Made by a program: the position numbers and the translations under genes. The notes under the pieces are model-generated. The model saw only the letters and a program-made list of their open reading frames with translations. It did no database searches and had not been told where the DNA came from. Shown one piece after another: positions 62,144-64,000 of a DNA stretch of 64,000 nt. The stretch comes from Chryseobacterium sp. HSC-36S06 (GTDB lineage: Bacteria; Bacteroidota; Bacteroidia; Flavobacteriales; Weeksellaceae), in contig NZ_JALJZX010000002.1 of the NCBI RefSeq assembly GCF_024171485.1, positions 310,001 through 374,000 of the forward strand, written 5' to 3'. Position 1 is the stretch's first letter; each line of letters starts with the position of its first letter.

Positions 62144-63868
62144 TTAAAGTTTTTCTTTCATCATTTTGATGAAGACGGAAGGTTTAAGATCAAATTTCCT
62201 GCGGAAATGATCAGAAAAATTCTCTGCGCTCGAGAATCCCGCAAGAGATGCAAGTTCTTTCACATCCATATTTAGATATTTCACATCATTTTTCAAATGG
62301 TCGATAATGTAATCAAGACGGAGGTCATTGATATAAAGGGTAAAGTTTTTCCCTTTGTAGGTATTGATGATTTTTGAAAAGTAAGTGGAATTGGTACCAA
62401 AGTCCTCACTCAGTGATTTTTGTGAAACCTGCGAATCAAGGAATTTCTCCTCCTTTTCAAAATTTTCGAGTTGCTTCAGAATGCTCTCAACAAAAATGGG
62501 ATTGAGACCTGGAATTTTATTATAAAACTCGTAGTTAAATTTCTGTGGACTCTTAATTTGAATTTCATTCAATAATCTAGGTGCTGTAGTAGCGTCTTCC
62601 GTACTCTGTTGCGCGAGGATCGCTTCGAAACGCTTTTTGTAATTCTGCTTTTCTTTATAGATCCGGTATCCGAAAAACAGAAAAATACCAAGAAGTACAA
62701 TAATTAATACAAAAAAGATAACTCTCTGATTTTGCAGCGTACTTTCAATTCTGTTTTTTTCGGCTATAAGTTTTTTGGTATCATATTCCTTAACAATTCT
62801 TTCGTAGAGATACTTGTAGTTTTTCTCGTAGGAACGGTCGAGGAACATCAGTTTGTTGATATATTCCAATTGTTTTTTGGTATCACCTATAGAATTATAA
62901 TATTTGATCAGTATTTCATACGCCGAGCGAAACTGCGGATCAAGTTTTTTTGTTTTTTCATAATGTTTGTCGATTTCTTCCAGATATTTTACAGCCAGTT
63001 GCTGCTTACCAATATGCCAGTAGGAGAGACCTAAATAATAAACTTCGGTATTATGATCCCATTGGTCATTGTATAACCTGATAGCTTCGGATAATTTTGA
63101 AATTGCCGTATTATAATCCCTCAAATAATAAGCATTTGTTCCTTCAGAGGAGATAAAGTAAGGAAGGTACTGATTAAGTTTATTTTCGTTTATGTAATCA
63201 AATGCTTCCTTTAATAAAGTTTCATTTTCTTCGAAAGCGGAGAGTTTTGTATTCGAGTCTATAAGACTCATCAGGGAATAGATATAATACATTTGGTAAT
63301 TTTTCCCTAAAGCTGTCGCATTATGCAGGTTAGCTTTAAAAAACTTTAAACATACTAGCAGTTCTTTTTTAGCATCTTCATATTGGCCGAGGTAAATCTT
63401 GTTTTGCGCGATGTAATAAACGGTTTTATTAAAAATGTAATCATTACCATATTGCTGGGATAATTTATTTGCTACCAAAATATCATCAAGAGCTTTTTCA
63501 TAAAATTCTTCTGCCATATTTATGTTCCCATGATTTAGATATGCATCAATCAATATCTTTTTAATATCAGATTTTTTAGCAGTTGTCAAGGCACTGTCAG
63601 CATATCTTATATTTAATGGATAAATAGCGTGGACACTAGCATATCGATATGCGTAGAATAAAGCTTCATTGTTTTGTTCTTTCTTTGATTTAAGAATGTA
63701 AAAATTGATGAGTTTCCACAATTCTCCAGGATTGCCGATATTGTCATCAATCTTTTTTTCAATGTCTTCATTACTCAAATTAGAGTTAAGCGACTTTTGA
63801 GCCGGGAAATTGTTGAAAATAACAAGAGAAAAGAGAAAAAGAACTGTTAATTTAAATTTCAACTGCAT
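62144..63868 (-). CDS. TPR-containing, membrane-anchored AraC-family regulator
   Basis: The 574-residue protein starts with a signal-like segment (MQLKFKLTVLFLFSLVIFNNFPAQ). A periplasmic helical region with TPR-like hairpins follows at about 60-380. A membrane helix (VIFFVLIIVLLGIFLFFGYRIY) at about 388-410 and a cytoplasmic linker come next. The C-terminal AraC helix-turn-helix (MDVKELASLAGFSSAENFSDHFRRKFDLKPSVFIKMM) spans about 535-574. It should sense a periplasmic ligand and control transcription directly. This architecture is common in Chryseobacterium-like genomes, and its targets are unknown. Only 132 bp of AT-rich sequence follows to the window end; I saw no strong promoter there. 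Confidence 0.82.
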   Translation of the reverse strand: MQLKFKLTVLFLFSLVIFNNFPAQKSLNSNLSNEDIEKKIDDNIGNPGELWKLINFYILKSKKEQNNEALFYAYRYASVHAIYPLNIRYADSALTTAKKSDIKKILIDAYLNHGNINMAEEFYEKALDDILVANKLSQQYGNDYIFNKTVYYIAQNKIYLGQYEDAKKELLVCLKFFKANLHNATALGKNYQMYYIYSLMSLIDSNTKLSAFEENETLLKEAFDYINENKLNQYLPYFISSEGTNAYYLRDYNTAISKLSEAIRLYNDQWDHNTEVYYLGLSYWHIGKQQLAVKYLEEIDKHYEKTKKLDPQFRSAYEILIKYYNSIGDTKKQLEYINKLMFLDRSYEKNYKYLYERIVKEYDTKKLIAEKNRIESTLQNQRVIFFVLIIVLLGIFLFFGYRIYKEKQNYKKRFEAILAQQSTEDATTAPRLLNEIQIKSPQKFNYEFYNKIPGLNPIFVESILKQLENFEKEEKFLDSQVSQKSLSEDFGTNSTYFSKIINTYKGKNFTLYINDLRLDYIIDHLKNDVKYLNMDVKELASLAGFSSAENFSDHFRRKFDLKPSVFIKMMKEKL

Positions 63869-64000
63869 GATGTCTTACTGACTGATTTATAGTGGTTTAT
63901 TTATTTTAATGGCTTGTTTTTTACAATTTTACTGTATTTTTTTTAAAATGCCAGCAGCTAATTTAAAATATACTTGTTGTTTTTTAAAAACTAACGGTTG

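Overview
The window reads as a chromosomal segment from a member of Flavobacteriia, most likely family Weeksellaceae (Chryseobacterium/Kaistella/Epilithonimonas type). The grounds are AT-rich DNA, two proteins with type 9 secretion (T9SS) sorting tails, Bacteroidota-style promoters (TTG, about 19-23 nt, then TAnnTTTG), almost no Shine-Dalgarno sites, a monomeric isocitrate dehydrogenase, and familiar gene pairs such as lysine 6-transaminase with aminoadipate-semialdehyde dehydrogenase. No phage, CRISPR array or intact insertion sequence was seen. The genus is inference.

Layout. 0-3 kb: a truncated GHMP (mevalonate-type) kinase, a UbiA prenyltransferase and an RsuA/RluB-type pseudouridine synthase. 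3-9 kb: an AraC regulator with a DUF417 membrane protein, an ECF sigma factor with a membrane partner, icd and tpx. 9-12.4 kb: a same-strand run of small proteins (SnoaL-like, three SRPBCC, a lipoprotein, DUF1801, a double VOC protein). 12.5-24 kb: a DnaJ-like membrane protein, an overlooked 50-residue Cys/Lys-rich protein, gcvP, a T9SS cargo, an Fpg/Nei glycosylase, dgt, an SPFH protein, lipoproteins and an amino-acid permease. 24-32.8 kb: a 1200-residue T9SS type B protein, a TPR protein, an outer-membrane barrel and tRNA-Arg(UCG). 32.8-35.8 kb: a peroxide-defence operon (nitroreductase-ohrR-ohr) behind a perfect 26-bp operator, a transaldolase and a small protein of unknown role.

36-47 kb is one long minus-strand block for short-chain acid use: an InsA-like zinc-ribbon/HTH protein, a porin, an MFS transporter, two tiny membrane proteins, a CbrA-like symporter-histidine kinase, its response regulator, a propionyl-CoA-type synthetase and acetyl-CoA synthetase. 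Uptake, sensing and activation are encoded together. 47-52.6 kb is the pyrB-carA-carB pyrimidine operon, preceded by a promoter, a 22-codon upstream ORF and an intrinsic terminator that together look like an attenuator. 52.6-54 kb holds an azurin lipoprotein divergent from a SufR-like Cys-containing regulator, with an inverted repeat over the azurin promoter.

54-55.5 kb is the strangest stretch: about 1.5 kb with only one weak gene, fragments of decayed coding sequence, and two families of short palindromes (ACTTTGNCAAAGT five times; TTTCAT-N4-ATGAAA). 55.5-64 kb: a DUF2911 protein, a lipoprotein gene interrupted by one TGA, ada, a GNAT acetyltransferase, the lysine catabolism pair separated by a structured intergenic element, a DUF2007 protein and a TPR-AraC regulator. 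The signals best worth follow-up are the pyrB leader, the two operators, the palindrome-rich region and the 50-residue protein. All family names come from recognition of the sequences, not from a search.
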